A stretch of DNA of 6,231 nucleotides from Lachnospiraceae bacterium UBA6452 (GTDB taxonomy: Bacteria; Bacillota; Clostridia; Lachnospirales; Lachnospiraceae), in NCBI GenBank assembly GCA_002441865.1, contig DJNY01000203.1, forward strand, positions 1 through 6,231, read 5' to 3'. The notes under the pieces were generated by a model that had not been told where the DNA came from, did not search any database, and saw only the letters and a program-made list of their open reading frames with translations. Position 1 is the stretch's first letter; every line of letters begins with the position of its first letter. A program made the position numbers and the translations under genes. Below, piece after piece: positions 1-6,111 of the stretch.

Positions 1-11
1 ATAAAAGGGGA

Positions 12-44
12 AATCCGTTAGCCGAGGGGATTGGCTAACGGATT
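12..44. other. Perfect 12-base-pair stem-loop
   Basis: AATCCGTTAGCC at 12-23 and GGCTAACGGATT at 33-44 are exact reverse complements around the loop GAGGGGATT. It is the most stable and most GC-containing hairpin in the intergenic region. On the minus strand it is followed by TCCCCTTTTAT, so it could be a terminator with an interrupted U tract. On the plus strand no T run follows. Confidence 0.7.
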
Positions 45-58
45 ATGAGGGGATAATC

Positions 59-106
59 TGAGAAGTAAAACTTCTCATGTTTATAATAAACATTTCTGTT
101 TATTAT
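59..106. other. Two adjacent stem-loops with an alternative pairing
   Basis: TGAGAAGT (59-66) pairs with ACTTCTCA (70-77). ATAATAAACA (83-92) pairs perfectly with TGTTTATTAT (97-106) around TTTC. An alternative seven-base-pair hairpin, ATGTTTA (77-83) with TAAACAT (87-93), competes with the latter. Such overlapping hairpins are more than I would expect in plain spacer, though the AT-rich composition favours some by chance. Confidence 0.6.
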
Positions 107-118
107 CTGATTGTTAGG

Positions 119-150
119 TTGCATCAGGAATATTACTTCCCTTTGCATCA
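119..150. repeat. Direct repeat TTGCATCA flanking GGAA-TTCC
   Basis: TTGCATCA occurs at 119-126 and again at 143-150, 24 bases apart. Between them GGAA (127-130) and TTCC (137-140) form a short inverted repeat. The right copy covers the predicted start of the candidate minus-strand transcript, so the pair could be a regulator site; this is only a positional inference. Confidence 0.35.
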
Positions 151-153
151 TTT

Positions 154-182
154 ATTATATATCAAAAGACTCATTTTGTACA
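154..182 (-). promoter_or_regulatory. Candidate sigma-A promoter reading away from the operon
   Basis: On the minus strand a perfect TATAAT at 159-154 lies 17 bases downstream of TGTACA (182-177), which matches the TTGACA consensus at four of six positions. Transcription would begin near 148. The -35 element lies within the loop and edge of the putative terminator hairpin, so termination of the operon and a new start would occur in the same 30 bases. AT-rich DNA gives chance TATAAT matches, but the exact spacing and the structured sequence downstream raise the likelihood. Confidence 0.45.
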
Positions 183-210
183 GTCTTTTTTTGAGAAATT
201 CTCAAAAAAA
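164..210. terminator. Probable operon terminator region, possibly bidirectional
   Basis: AAAAGACT at 164-171 pairs with AGTCTTTT at 182-189 across a ten-base loop. On the plus strand the stem runs into seven T residues (186-192), a good terminator shape for any convergent transcript. On the minus strand the hairpin ends in four T residues, a weaker but plausible end for the operon about 20-65 bases after its last stop codon. A competing hairpin uses TTTTTTTGAGA at 186-196 with its complement at 200-210; the two share bases and cannot both form. Confidence 0.5.
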
Positions 211-229
211 TTCAAGTCATTTTTAAGCT

Positions 230-931
230 CTATTTTTTCAAATTTACGGTAATTTTGCCAAAATGCAACTCATTTAATAGCTTTTTGGCAAATTTGACAT
301 GATGTTTTGGCAAAATTGTATCCTGGAAATAGGCGCCGTTTCCGGAGATGAGTTCCAAAGGATTTCCTTCGTAACCATGCAGGTCAACTTTTTGTACATA
401 ATCCTCCGCATACCTTGCAGCAAGCGCCTTCCGCAGTTCTATTTTCTGCACAAGCTCTTTGGTCAGGCCGGTCTTTTCGATCTGTGCTTTTGTCATTTTT
501 GACAACAGCTCCGCAGCCTGCTCCATCGCGGCATTTTTCTCCTCTGCAGTCAGTTCGTATCCATTCTGCTCTGCCATATCTGCATAAATGATCTCTGCCA
601 GGCATGTATTGACTGCTGTGTCCTTTGCCATGTTTTTTAAAAACCTGCTCTTTTTGCCCGCTGAAAAATGTATATTCCAGTAGCTTTGCGGATTATTGGA
701 ATCATATGCTTTTGCCTGTTGATTCACATACTCCTCCACTTCATAGATATAATATCCAAATTCCCGAAGCGTTACCTGCGTTTCATCTACCGACAATACC
801 GTATCACCCAGATGTGCTTCATAGTCAAATGTCTTTCTATGCCTGCCCCGGACTGAAAGTACAGCCAGGGCAAGGATCACCCCAAATAAAAGCAGGCATA
901 TGAAAAGCACCTTTTTATCTTTTTTCTTCAT
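230..931 (-). CDS. Membrane-anchored SurA-N-like protein without isomerase domain
   Basis: This 233-residue protein has a Lys-rich N-terminus and a single hydrophobic helix at about 8-27 without a lipobox cysteine in the expected position, so it is probably a membrane anchor with the rest outside. Residues 43-180 resemble the N-terminal chaperone domain of SurA/PrsA-type foldases. A short strand pair, VLSVDETQVTLREF, is followed by a bundle of amphipathic helices including NGYELTAEEKNAAMEQAA. In full-length foldases this is followed by a parvulin isomerase domain of about 90 residues; here only about 50 residues remain (KVDLHGYEGNPLEL to the end) with no parvulin motif. It may be a chaperone-only member assisting folding or assembly of the exported parts of this operon. 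It starts five bases after the previous stop with only a weak GGAT site, so it may depend on translation of the upstream gene. Confidence 0.75.
   Translation of the reverse strand: MKKKDKKVLFICLLLFGVILALAVLSVRGRHRKTFDYEAHLGDTVLSVDETQVTLREFGYYIYEVEEYVNQQAKAYDSNNPQSYWNIHFSAGKKSRFLKNMAKDTAVNTCLAEIIYADMAEQNGYELTAEEKNAAMEQAAELLSKMTKAQIEKTGLTKELVQKIELRKALAARYAEDYVQKVDLHGYEGNPLELISGNGAYFQDTILPKHHVKFAKKLLNELHFGKITVNLKK
251..317. repeat. Perfect 13-base inverted repeat with a third near-copy, inside the last gene's 3' end
   Basis: AATTTTGCCAAAA at 251-263 is the exact reverse complement of TTTTGGCAAAATT at 305-317. A third copy, TTTTGGCAAATTT at 283-295, has the orientation of the latter. In the minus-strand transcript, the copy nearest the stop codon could pair with either of the other two, giving two alternative hairpins. 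The repeats are in coding sequence, spelling ILPK, KFAKK and HFGKI segments. Confidence 0.6.
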
Positions 932-936
932 GCTAT

Positions 937-1422
937 TTATCCGTTCTGTACACGGTTCATATATTTATCCCAGCAAAGCTCTGAACTATCGAATGCGATC
1001 TGCAGCCAGTATGACGTCTCCTCATCCGCATCGATCCCGACAAGATATAAGAAACGCCCTGTTGTATTGTATACATCTTCTACCTTTACTACATCAAACA
1101 GATAATAGCCCTTGCTTCCCTGCAGAAGTGCTGTCAGCTCCTCCTCGGAAAGCGGTTCATCCGGCTTTTCTTCCCGCAGTACATCATTGGCATCATAATA
1201 CTTATAGCCTTCCTTTACTGCTTTCTGGATCTCGGCATTTTTCAGCTCCATCTGCGTTGTTCCCGCATAACTGTCTGTATAATTACCATTCTGCGAGTTA
1301 TTTGCCTTTACGATCACAGCCTCCAGTTCAAACCGGAGCGCATCTTCTGTCCATTCCGCTTTTTCGATCTGCGCATCTCTGAAGCTGAAATGCTCCAGCT
1401 CATTCATTGCCTTAAATTTCAT
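937..1422 (-). CDS. Small soluble protein of unknown function
   Basis: I do not recognise this 161-residue protein as a named family. It has no signal peptide or membrane segment and is acidic, so it should be cytoplasmic. An N-terminal stretch FSFRDAQIEKAEW and the alternating hydrophobic segments RFELEAVIV and YYLFDVVKV suggest a mostly beta fold. A Glu-rich helix lies near 88-100, and a C-terminal half with YLVGIDADEE and YWLQIAF patterns follows. The ATG at 1422 is preferred because AGGAAA lies six bases upstream; a second Met at codon 6 has a poorly spaced site. The start lies inside the end of the MacB-like gene (11-base overlap), so the two are probably translationally coupled. A cytoplasmic partner for the charged tail of that membrane protein is a reasonable but untested idea. 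Confidence 0.85.
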   Translation of the reverse strand: MKFKAMNELEHFSFRDAQIEKAEWTEDALRFELEAVIVKANNSQNGNYTDSYAGTTQMELKNAEIQKAVKEGYKYYDANDVLREEKPDEPLSEEELTALLQGSKGYYLFDVVKVEDVYNTTGRFLYLVGIDADEETSYWLQIAFDSSELCWDKYMNRVQNG

Positions 1423-2812
1423 CTTTACTTTCCTGCTCTTCCTCAGCCTCGCGTTCTTTTCTTCTTGCTTCGATCTGCTCTTTCCGGCGGATTTCCATGA
1501 GTTCTTCCTGTTCTTTTCTCTTCTCCCAGGAAATCTTTGCTTCCCGGACGATCTTCTCCATCAGCTCTTCCTCCGATAAGGCAGGCTCTTCCGTTTTTTC
1601 TTCACCAGGAAGATCTTCTGTCTGCACAGGCTCTGCAGGCTTTTCTTTTTCGTCCGAAAGTGCATCTATCACGATCTGTGCACGATCTACGCCTTCTTTT
1701 TCTACGCGTTTTGCTGCTGCTTTTGCATATTGTCTGTCGATTGCTTTTCCAATCATATCTTTAACAAATGCCTTCCATTTATGATATTCCCTTTTTACTG
1801 TTATCACAAGCCATATTGCAAGAGAAATCACCGGAAATGCAAGAAACAATGTCCGGAACACAAGCAGAAACGCTGCTTTTATTTCAATGCTTCGCTCTGC
1901 ATTTTCCCAATATGGGTAGGCAACTGCATTTCCCCTCATCATCAGCTTTGGCAGATTCCGGATCTTCTTATATAATTGCAGATTGGAGAAACGGTCCGTA
2001 TTATCAACATATTCTTTATCCGAAAAGCTGACTGCCGAATCAGAGAGTGTACTCTCCTCATCTTCTCCAAAAGCGGTTTTTAACGCAGTTAGAGCAAATC
2101 CCTTTACCGGATTTGGCAGAACCGCTTCATACACTGTAATTCCCGTGCCATCAAACAAAGACTGAAACGTATTGAAATCCATGAATAAATAAGACTGGTT
2201 TCCACGCGCATACTTTTCATACTTATTTTCGGACGGCTTATAAACACCGGCGATCACAAACTGTCTGCCTTCGATCGTTACTGTTTTTCCGGCAATATCA
2301 TATGCCCCAAACAATGTCCATGCTGTATTTTCATCCAACACGATCCTGTCTTTTGAAATGTCATTTTCAGAAAAAACATTTCCCGAGATCATGTTAAGCA
2401 GATGAAACTGAAAGAAATCACCACCGACACCTACGATCTGTACACTATCCACAGAAGCACTTCCTATATCCGTCAGTTTGCTGATCGAGCTTTCATGCAT
2501 AGCCGCATATGCATCGATCCAGAGCCTTCCTGTAACAGATTCTTCCGTAATGGAGGCGTCGGTCAGCTTTGACTGCAGTGTACTGCGTACCTCTGAGATC
2601 ATATCTTTTGTGATCTGACTGTCACTCTGTATAAACGCACTGACCTGATGGTATCTGATATCATTGGCAGCCCAGCGCTCTGCCTCCTGCTGGGAATACT
2701 GCCTTTTAACCAGTTGATTTCCCGCGATCGTCAGAATAAGTGCTGCCAGCAGACAAAACAGGAGACATGCCAGAAATCTGATATGATCTCTGCACCAGAT
2801 TAATACTTTCAT
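1412..2812 (-). CDS. MacB-type ectodomain membrane protein lacking the FtsX bundle, with charged cytoplasmic tail
   Basis: This 466-residue protein starts with a membrane helix (about 12-32) followed by a large extracytoplasmic domain. Residues 129-191 carry the MacB periplasmic-core signature: VGGDFFQFHLLNMISGNVF, then IVLDENTAWTLFG, AGKTVTIEG and FVIAGVY. A second hydrophobic helix lies at about 312-338. A full MacB/YknZ permease has four membrane helices with the last three forming the FtsX transport bundle; here only one helix follows the ectodomain. The remaining 125 residues are a cytoplasmic tail. It has an acidic, Pro/Glu-rich linker (about 385-412) and then a Glu/Arg/Lys-rich helical stretch (413-466). 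The gene follows the adaptor by 12 bases, with a strong AGGAGGA site, and overlaps the next gene by 11 bases. I infer a scaffold, sensor or adaptor partner rather than a transport channel. Automatic annotation would probably call it an ABC transporter permease, which overstates what is present. Confidence 0.8.
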   Translation of the reverse strand: MKVLIWCRDHIRFLACLLFCLLAALILTIAGNQLVKRQYSQQEAERWAANDIRYHQVSAFIQSDSQITKDMISEVRSTLQSKLTDASITEESVTGRLWIDAYAAMHESSISKLTDIGSASVDSVQIVGVGGDFFQFHLLNMISGNVFSENDISKDRIVLDENTAWTLFGAYDIAGKTVTIEGRQFVIAGVYKPSENKYEKYARGNQSYLFMDFNTFQSLFDGTGITVYEAVLPNPVKGFALTALKTAFGEDEESTLSDSAVSFSDKEYVDNTDRFSNLQLYKKIRNLPKLMMRGNAVAYPYWENAERSIEIKAAFLLVFRTLFLAFPVISLAIWLVITVKREYHKWKAFVKDMIGKAIDRQYAKAAAKRVEKEGVDRAQIVIDALSDEKEKPAEPVQTEDLPGEEKTEEPALSEEELMEKIVREAKISWEKRKEQEELMEIRRKEQIEARRKEREAEEEQESKDEI

Positions 2813-2819
2813 ATCCGGT

Positions 2820-2826
2820 TCCTCCT
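2820..2826 (-). promoter_or_regulatory. Strong ribosome binding site of the MacB-like gene
   Basis: AGGAGGA is a near-perfect Shine-Dalgarno sequence, seven bases before ATG at 2812. It begins inside the TAG stop of the adaptor gene. It is the strongest ribosome site in the operon, suggesting that the MacB-like protein is made at least as efficiently as its neighbours. Confidence 0.8.
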
Positions 2827-4288
2827 ATTGATCTGCCAGACGTACCTTCATACCGGCCTCTAATGGTTTTGTAGAGTTTGTTACAACATACTCATATCCA
2901 AACAATCCGCCACTGACAGCAGAATTTGTATCATCACTTGCCAGTACTTCCACATCTGCTCTGGATAAAACATAACGGTTACCAAGCGGACTGCTCTTTA
3001 CATTGACAACCAATACAAATTTCCCGTTATTGTCCTCGCGGATCGCGCTGTTTGGCACTATTACATCATACTGGGAACTCTTTTCACCGACAGAAAGACT
3101 CAAAGACTGTCCGACTGTCACATCATCTCCCGTGATCTTAAATGTCAGGATCTTATTTTTATCAGGATTATCTACATCTGCTTTAATGGAATCCAGCGTT
3201 GCTTTCATATCTGTTCCCCAGACATTCTGGATCTCCGCTTCCTGTCCTGCTTTCACAAGCTTTGCCTGTTCTTTTGTCACAGAAAAGCTCACACTGTATC
3301 CATTTCCGGTTACTGCAATAGACGCAAGCGCACTGTCCGGTGTTACCGTATCCCCTGCGATACAGTTGACAGATTTTACAACACCTGCATTTTTTGCTTT
3401 GATCTCTGATTCCTGTCCGCCATTTTTCAATTTTTCCACAACTTCTCTCTGGTCGTCCACCTTTTTCTTGGAGGCTTTCAGATCAAGTGCTGCCTGTCCC
3501 TGTGTTACCTTATCATCCGTCTGCTTATTTGCAAGTGTCAGGATCAGGGTATCCAGTGCTTTCTGTTTTTCACGGACTGCTGCATTGGCATCATCCACTG
3601 TCGGTGTACCCTCCAGATCAGAAGTGATCTGTGCCAGTGTTGCATTTGCATCTGCCAGTGCTTTCTTTTTCTCTTTTAATTTCTTATTGTATTTACTAAC
3701 ACTGTTTCCGGATACGGAATCGATCTGTGCCTGGATATAATCTACATCAGCCTGCAGATCATTGACTTTTTTCTGTGCTGCTGCCTGCTGTTCCACGAGA
3801 GATGCCCTGGCTGCTGCCTTTGTCTGGTTTGCAACTGCATCACTGAGCTCTTCTCTTGCAGACTTGATATCCAGATTGTCGAGTGCGTAGTTTGGAGCTG
3901 CAGCAAGAAGTGCCTTGCTGTAATCAAGCTCCAGACTGTCCAGTGTATCCTGTGCTTCCTTCAGTGCACTTTCATCGGTTGTGCCTGTTCCGTCCAGTTC
4001 AAATAATACCTGATCTGCGGAAACCTCATCGCCAACCTTGATCTTGACACTGCCAACCACATGATTTTCCGTTACTTTAACATCGTAATCTTCTGCTGTC
4101 TCTACCGTTCCCGTTCCTCTGACCTTTGCAGTCACATTTCCGCTCTGTGCATAAGCCGTGGAAACCTCAGGCAGGGAATAATTCATGATCGTATTGGAGA
4201 AAAACGTCAAAAGCAGCATGATCACCAGAAAGACGATCGCAATATTTTTAATTCTATCTTTTTTGTTGGTCTGTTTTTTTTCGTTCAC
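2825..4288 (-). CDS. HlyD/YknX-family membrane fusion protein (periplasmic-adaptor type)
   Basis: With the GTG start at 4288 the protein has 487 residues. There is one N-terminal membrane anchor at about 14-33 and the rest lies outside the cell. The biotinyl-lipoyl-like domain is split, as is standard for this family: the first half is near 50-100 (VGSVKIKVGDEVSADQ) and the second near 294-325 (NAGVVKSVNCIAGDTV). Between them is a long Ala/Lys/Asp-rich coiled-coil region of roughly 185 residues. A beta-barrel-like region follows at about 330-400, then a membrane-proximal domain to the end. In one-membrane bacteria such adaptors (YknX type) normally work with a MacB/YknZ permease and an ATPase. 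Here the next gene has a MacB-like ectodomain but no permease bundle, and the preceding genes encode sugar-type permeases. The role in this module is therefore open. The start was chosen for its ribosome site and because a TTG at 4339 would overlap the upstream gene by 38 bases. Confidence 0.88.
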   Translation of the reverse strand: MNEKKQTNKKDRIKNIAIVFLVIMLLLTFFSNTIMNYSLPEVSTAYAQSGNVTAKVRGTGTVETAEDYDVKVTENHVVGSVKIKVGDEVSADQVLFELDGTGTTDESALKEAQDTLDSLELDYSKALLAAAPNYALDNLDIKSAREELSDAVANQTKAAARASLVEQQAAAQKKVNDLQADVDYIQAQIDSVSGNSVSKYNKKLKEKKKALADANATLAQITSDLEGTPTVDDANAAVREKQKALDTLILTLANKQTDDKVTQGQAALDLKASKKKVDDQREVVEKLKNGGQESEIKAKNAGVVKSVNCIAGDTVTPDSALASIAVTGNGYSVSFSVTKEQAKLVKAGQEAEIQNVWGTDMKATLDSIKADVDNPDKNKILTFKITGDDVTVGQSLSLSVGEKSSQYDVIVPNSAIREDNNGKFVLVVNVKSSPLGNRYVLSRADVEVLASDDTNSAVSGGLFGYEYVVTNSTKPLEAGMKVRLADQ

Positions 4289-4295
4289 TTTCTTA

Positions 4296-4303
4296 TCCTT
4301 TCT
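4296..4303 (-). promoter_or_regulatory. Ribosome binding site deciding the GTG start of the adaptor gene
   Basis: AGAAAGGA on the minus strand lies seven bases before GTG at 4288 and overlaps the TAG stop of the upstream permease. This supports GTG rather than the upstream in-frame TTG at 4339, whose region I see no comparable site for. It also places a lysine-rich N-terminus directly before the membrane anchor. Confidence 0.75.
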
Positions 4304-5228
4304 ATCCCTTGACTCCGCCGGAGTAGGAAATTCCTTCAATCAGGTATTCTTCTCCATACAGATAGATCAGTATGGTTGGTACCATATAAATAACCGCAAC
4401 TGCAAATGCCAGTCCGACCTCTCCCTTGTTGATCTCTGACAGGAAGATCGACAGTGGATACTTATCGCTGTCAGATAACAGGATGAGCGGCTGTTCTACC
4501 ATATTCCAGTAATCAATGAATACCAGGATCGCCGTACTTGCAATCGCGCTTTTACAAAGCGGAATGCAGACTTTTGTAAAAATCTGCCACTCTGATGCAC
4601 CATCCAGTTCAGCAGCTTCGATCAGCGATTTCGGAATACGCCTCATATACTTTGTCAGCAAAAATACACTGAAGGTTGAGAAAATACCAGGTAATATGAT
4701 CGCCGCTCTGGTATTTAAGATCCCCAGCCATTTGCTGACGAGGAAGTTCGGTACAAGACTGACCTGATATGGCATCAGCATCAGTATAATATATAAAAAG
4801 AAGATAATTTCCTTTTTCCGTCCCCGGAACCGCGAAAAACTATATGCCGCTCCCAGTGCGATAAAGATCTGAAATACAACGATCGGTACAACCAATATGA
4901 CCGAATTCCAGAATTTCAACAGATAATCCGGGCTCTGCAAAAGCACCGTATAATACTGCTTAAAAGTCACAATATCCGGAATAAATTTCAAATTCGCCGC
5001 CTCCGACGTATAGGAGGACTGTGTCTGCGACTGTTGATTCCCGTAATAGCTGTTGGAATCATCGGTGTAACTGTCAAAGACTGCACCGTAATTGGAAGAG
5101 ATCTCACTCTCCTGCATAAATGAATTTGCGATCGTCAGGACGATCGGCATTAAAAATGAGGTTGCAAAGAAAAATGCTATGATAAACAATACAACCCTTG
5201 TGCATTTCTGCTTCCGTCTGCTTTTCAT
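4302..5228 (-). CDS. Sugar-type ABC importer permease, MalG/UgpE-like, with enlarged external loop
   Basis: This 308-residue partner permease has the EAA loop at residues 204-212, EAAELDGAS, followed by the conserved IPL at 222-224. Transmembrane helices lie near 12-35, 107-130, 140-160, 173-193, 227-248 and 271-291. The start is taken at 5228, where ATG overlaps the upstream TGA. A GGAAAGGA ribosome site at 5238-5245 sits nine bases away, and the basic N-terminus MKSRRKQK begins there. An in-frame ATG at 5300 would add 24 poorly hydrophobic residues inside the upstream gene and is unlikely. The external segment between helix 1 and the conserved FKQYY stretch (about residues 38-88) is longer than usual for the family. 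It is rich in Ser, Tyr, Asn and Gln. The protein should pair with the preceding permease in one importer. Confidence 0.93.
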   Translation of the reverse strand: MKSRRKQKCTRVVLFIIAFFFATSFLMPIVLTIANSFMQESEISSNYGAVFDSYTDDSNSYYGNQQSQTQSSYTSEAANLKFIPDIVTFKQYYTVLLQSPDYLLKFWNSVILVVPIVVFQIFIALGAAYSFSRFRGRKKEIIFFLYIILMLMPYQVSLVPNFLVSKWLGILNTRAAIILPGIFSTFSVFLLTKYMRRIPKSLIEAAELDGASEWQIFTKVCIPLCKSAIASTAILVFIDYWNMVEQPLILLSDSDKYPLSIFLSEINKGEVGLAFAVAVIYMVPTILIYLYGEEYLIEGISYSGGVKG

Positions 5229-6100
5229 CCTTCCACATCCTTTCCAAAGTGATTTTCGACCACAAAGAGAAGGCCTATGATAACAACCATAACAGTGCAC
5301 ATAATGATCGCGGCTGCTGAAAGCTTCTGATAATCCAGCGCCTTAAAGGTATTATTCATGAAATGCTGCAGCATATACAGTGTATCATACGGATAATCAC
5401 CTGTCAGCAGATATACTTCCCTGAATACCTTGAAAGAGTTGATCAGTGACATGATCGCCACAAACAGGATCGTAGGGGAAAGATATCTGATCTTGATATA
5501 GATGAATTTCTGCCATGCGCTTGCACCGTCGAGATCTGCAACTTCCATATATTCCCGCGGAATATCATTCAGCGCTGCCATAAACAGGATCATGTTGTAG
5601 CCCAGATTCTTCCATAAGAACAGGAGCAGTACAATAACCTGTGAAAAGGATGATTTAAACCAGTCGATCTTATCTGCACCCAGATTGACCAGGAGCTGAT
5701 TGATCGCACCATTATAATGAAAAAACACCTGCCAGATCAGGACGATGGAAGCCGTCGGTACCATAAGCGGTGTTAAGAAGAAAGTCCGGAATGTACTTCT
5801 CAGTGGAATATTCTGTTCCAGAATGATCGCCATACCCAGCGACAGCAGTACCGCTAAGGGTACTGCCGTCAGGCTGAATACAGCCGTATTTTTCGCTGCC
5901 TGTAAAAAGGCAGAATTATGAAACAGATTCACAAAATTCTGAAGGAATACAAATCTCGGATCGATCGGGCTGTCTACCATGGAATAATAGAAAATCACGC
6001 CAAACGGTACAACAAAGAAAATACTGACGCCGATCAGTGATGGGAGCAAAAATCCGAGTTCCCATTTCCTTTCCTTCCATTTTTTATGTTTCTTCTTCAT
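5225..6100 (-). CDS. Sugar-type ABC importer permease, MalF/UgpA-like (CUT1)
   Basis: This 291-residue integral membrane protein has six predicted transmembrane helices, near residues 16-38, 70-92, 105-127, 153-178, 207-226 and 262-281. Residues 183-194, EYMEVADLDGAS, form the EAA cytoplasmic loop that docks onto the ATPase, followed by the usual I-x-x-x-x-L-x-P stretch near 203-209. Length, a basic N-terminus (MKKKHKKWKER) and the early LLPSLIG/VVPF motif are typical of the first permease of CUT1 systems, which import sugars or glycerol phosphates. The ATG start is preceded by AAAGG with a six-base spacer. The gene overlaps the next permease by four bases (ATGA), which suggests translational coupling of the two halves of a heterodimer. 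No ATPase gene is present in the window; many Gram-positive CUT1 systems share one encoded elsewhere. The substrate is unknown. Confidence 0.93.
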   Translation of the reverse strand: MKKKHKKWKERKWELGFLLPSLIGVSIFFVVPFGVIFYYSMVDSPIDPRFVFLQNFVNLFHNSAFLQAAKNTAVFSLTAVPLAVLLSLGMAIILEQNIPLRSTFRTFFLTPLMVPTASIVLIWQVFFHYNGAINQLLVNLGADKIDWFKSSFSQVIVLLLFLWKNLGYNMILFMAALNDIPREYMEVADLDGASAWQKFIYIKIRYLSPTILFVAIMSLINSFKVFREVYLLTGDYPYDTLYMLQHFMNNTFKALDYQKLSAAAIIMCTVMVVIIGLLFVVENHFGKDVEG

Positions 6101-6111
6101 GTTTAGCCTTT

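Larger units (their letters stand above)
1..148 (-). ncRNA. Candidate small regulatory RNA or structured leader with C-rich loops (partial?)
   Basis: No open reading frame of note occurs here. On the minus strand, downstream of the candidate promoter, there are in order: a ten-base-pair AT-rich hairpin with a four-base loop (106-83), an eight-base-pair hairpin with an AAA loop (77-59), and a perfect twelve-base-pair hairpin with a nine-base loop (44-12). ATCCCCTC occurs in the last hairpin's loop and again between the last two hairpins. A third TCCCC directly follows the last stem, then TTTTAT at the window edge. C-rich unpaired motifs are a known feature of Firmicutes small RNAs that bind ribosome sites (RsaE/RoxS type). 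The true 3' end may lie outside the window, and a leader for a gene further left is an equal alternative. Confidence 0.3.

Noticed and set aside
230..931. Calling the last gene a peptidyl-prolyl isomerase
   Set aside because: Only the SurA-N-like part is visible; the remaining C-terminal 50 residues are too short for a parvulin domain, so enzymatic activity is not supported.
900..1382. Plus-strand reading frame of 160 codons
   Set aside because: It lies opposite the small soluble protein and part of the SurA-like gene. It has His/Ser/Pro/Leu-rich composition and no domain or ribosome site that I can support.
3003..3740. Long plus-strand reading frame of 245 codons opposite the adaptor gene
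   Set aside because: It is antisense to the coiled-coil and lipoyl-domain coding region. Its product is Ser/Phe/Ala-rich with no recognisable domain, as expected for the complement of Lys/Glu/Ala-rich codons.
4289..4339. Upstream TTG start for the adaptor (17 extra residues)
   Set aside because: It would overlap the permease gene by 38 bases, while GTG at 4288 has a well-spaced AAAGGA site and places a typical basic N-terminus before the anchor.
5229..5300. Upstream ATG start for the second permease (24 extra residues)
   Set aside because: The extension is Cys/Gly/Arg-rich and lies inside the upstream gene; the ATGA overlap start at 5228 has a good ribosome site and a normal N-terminus.
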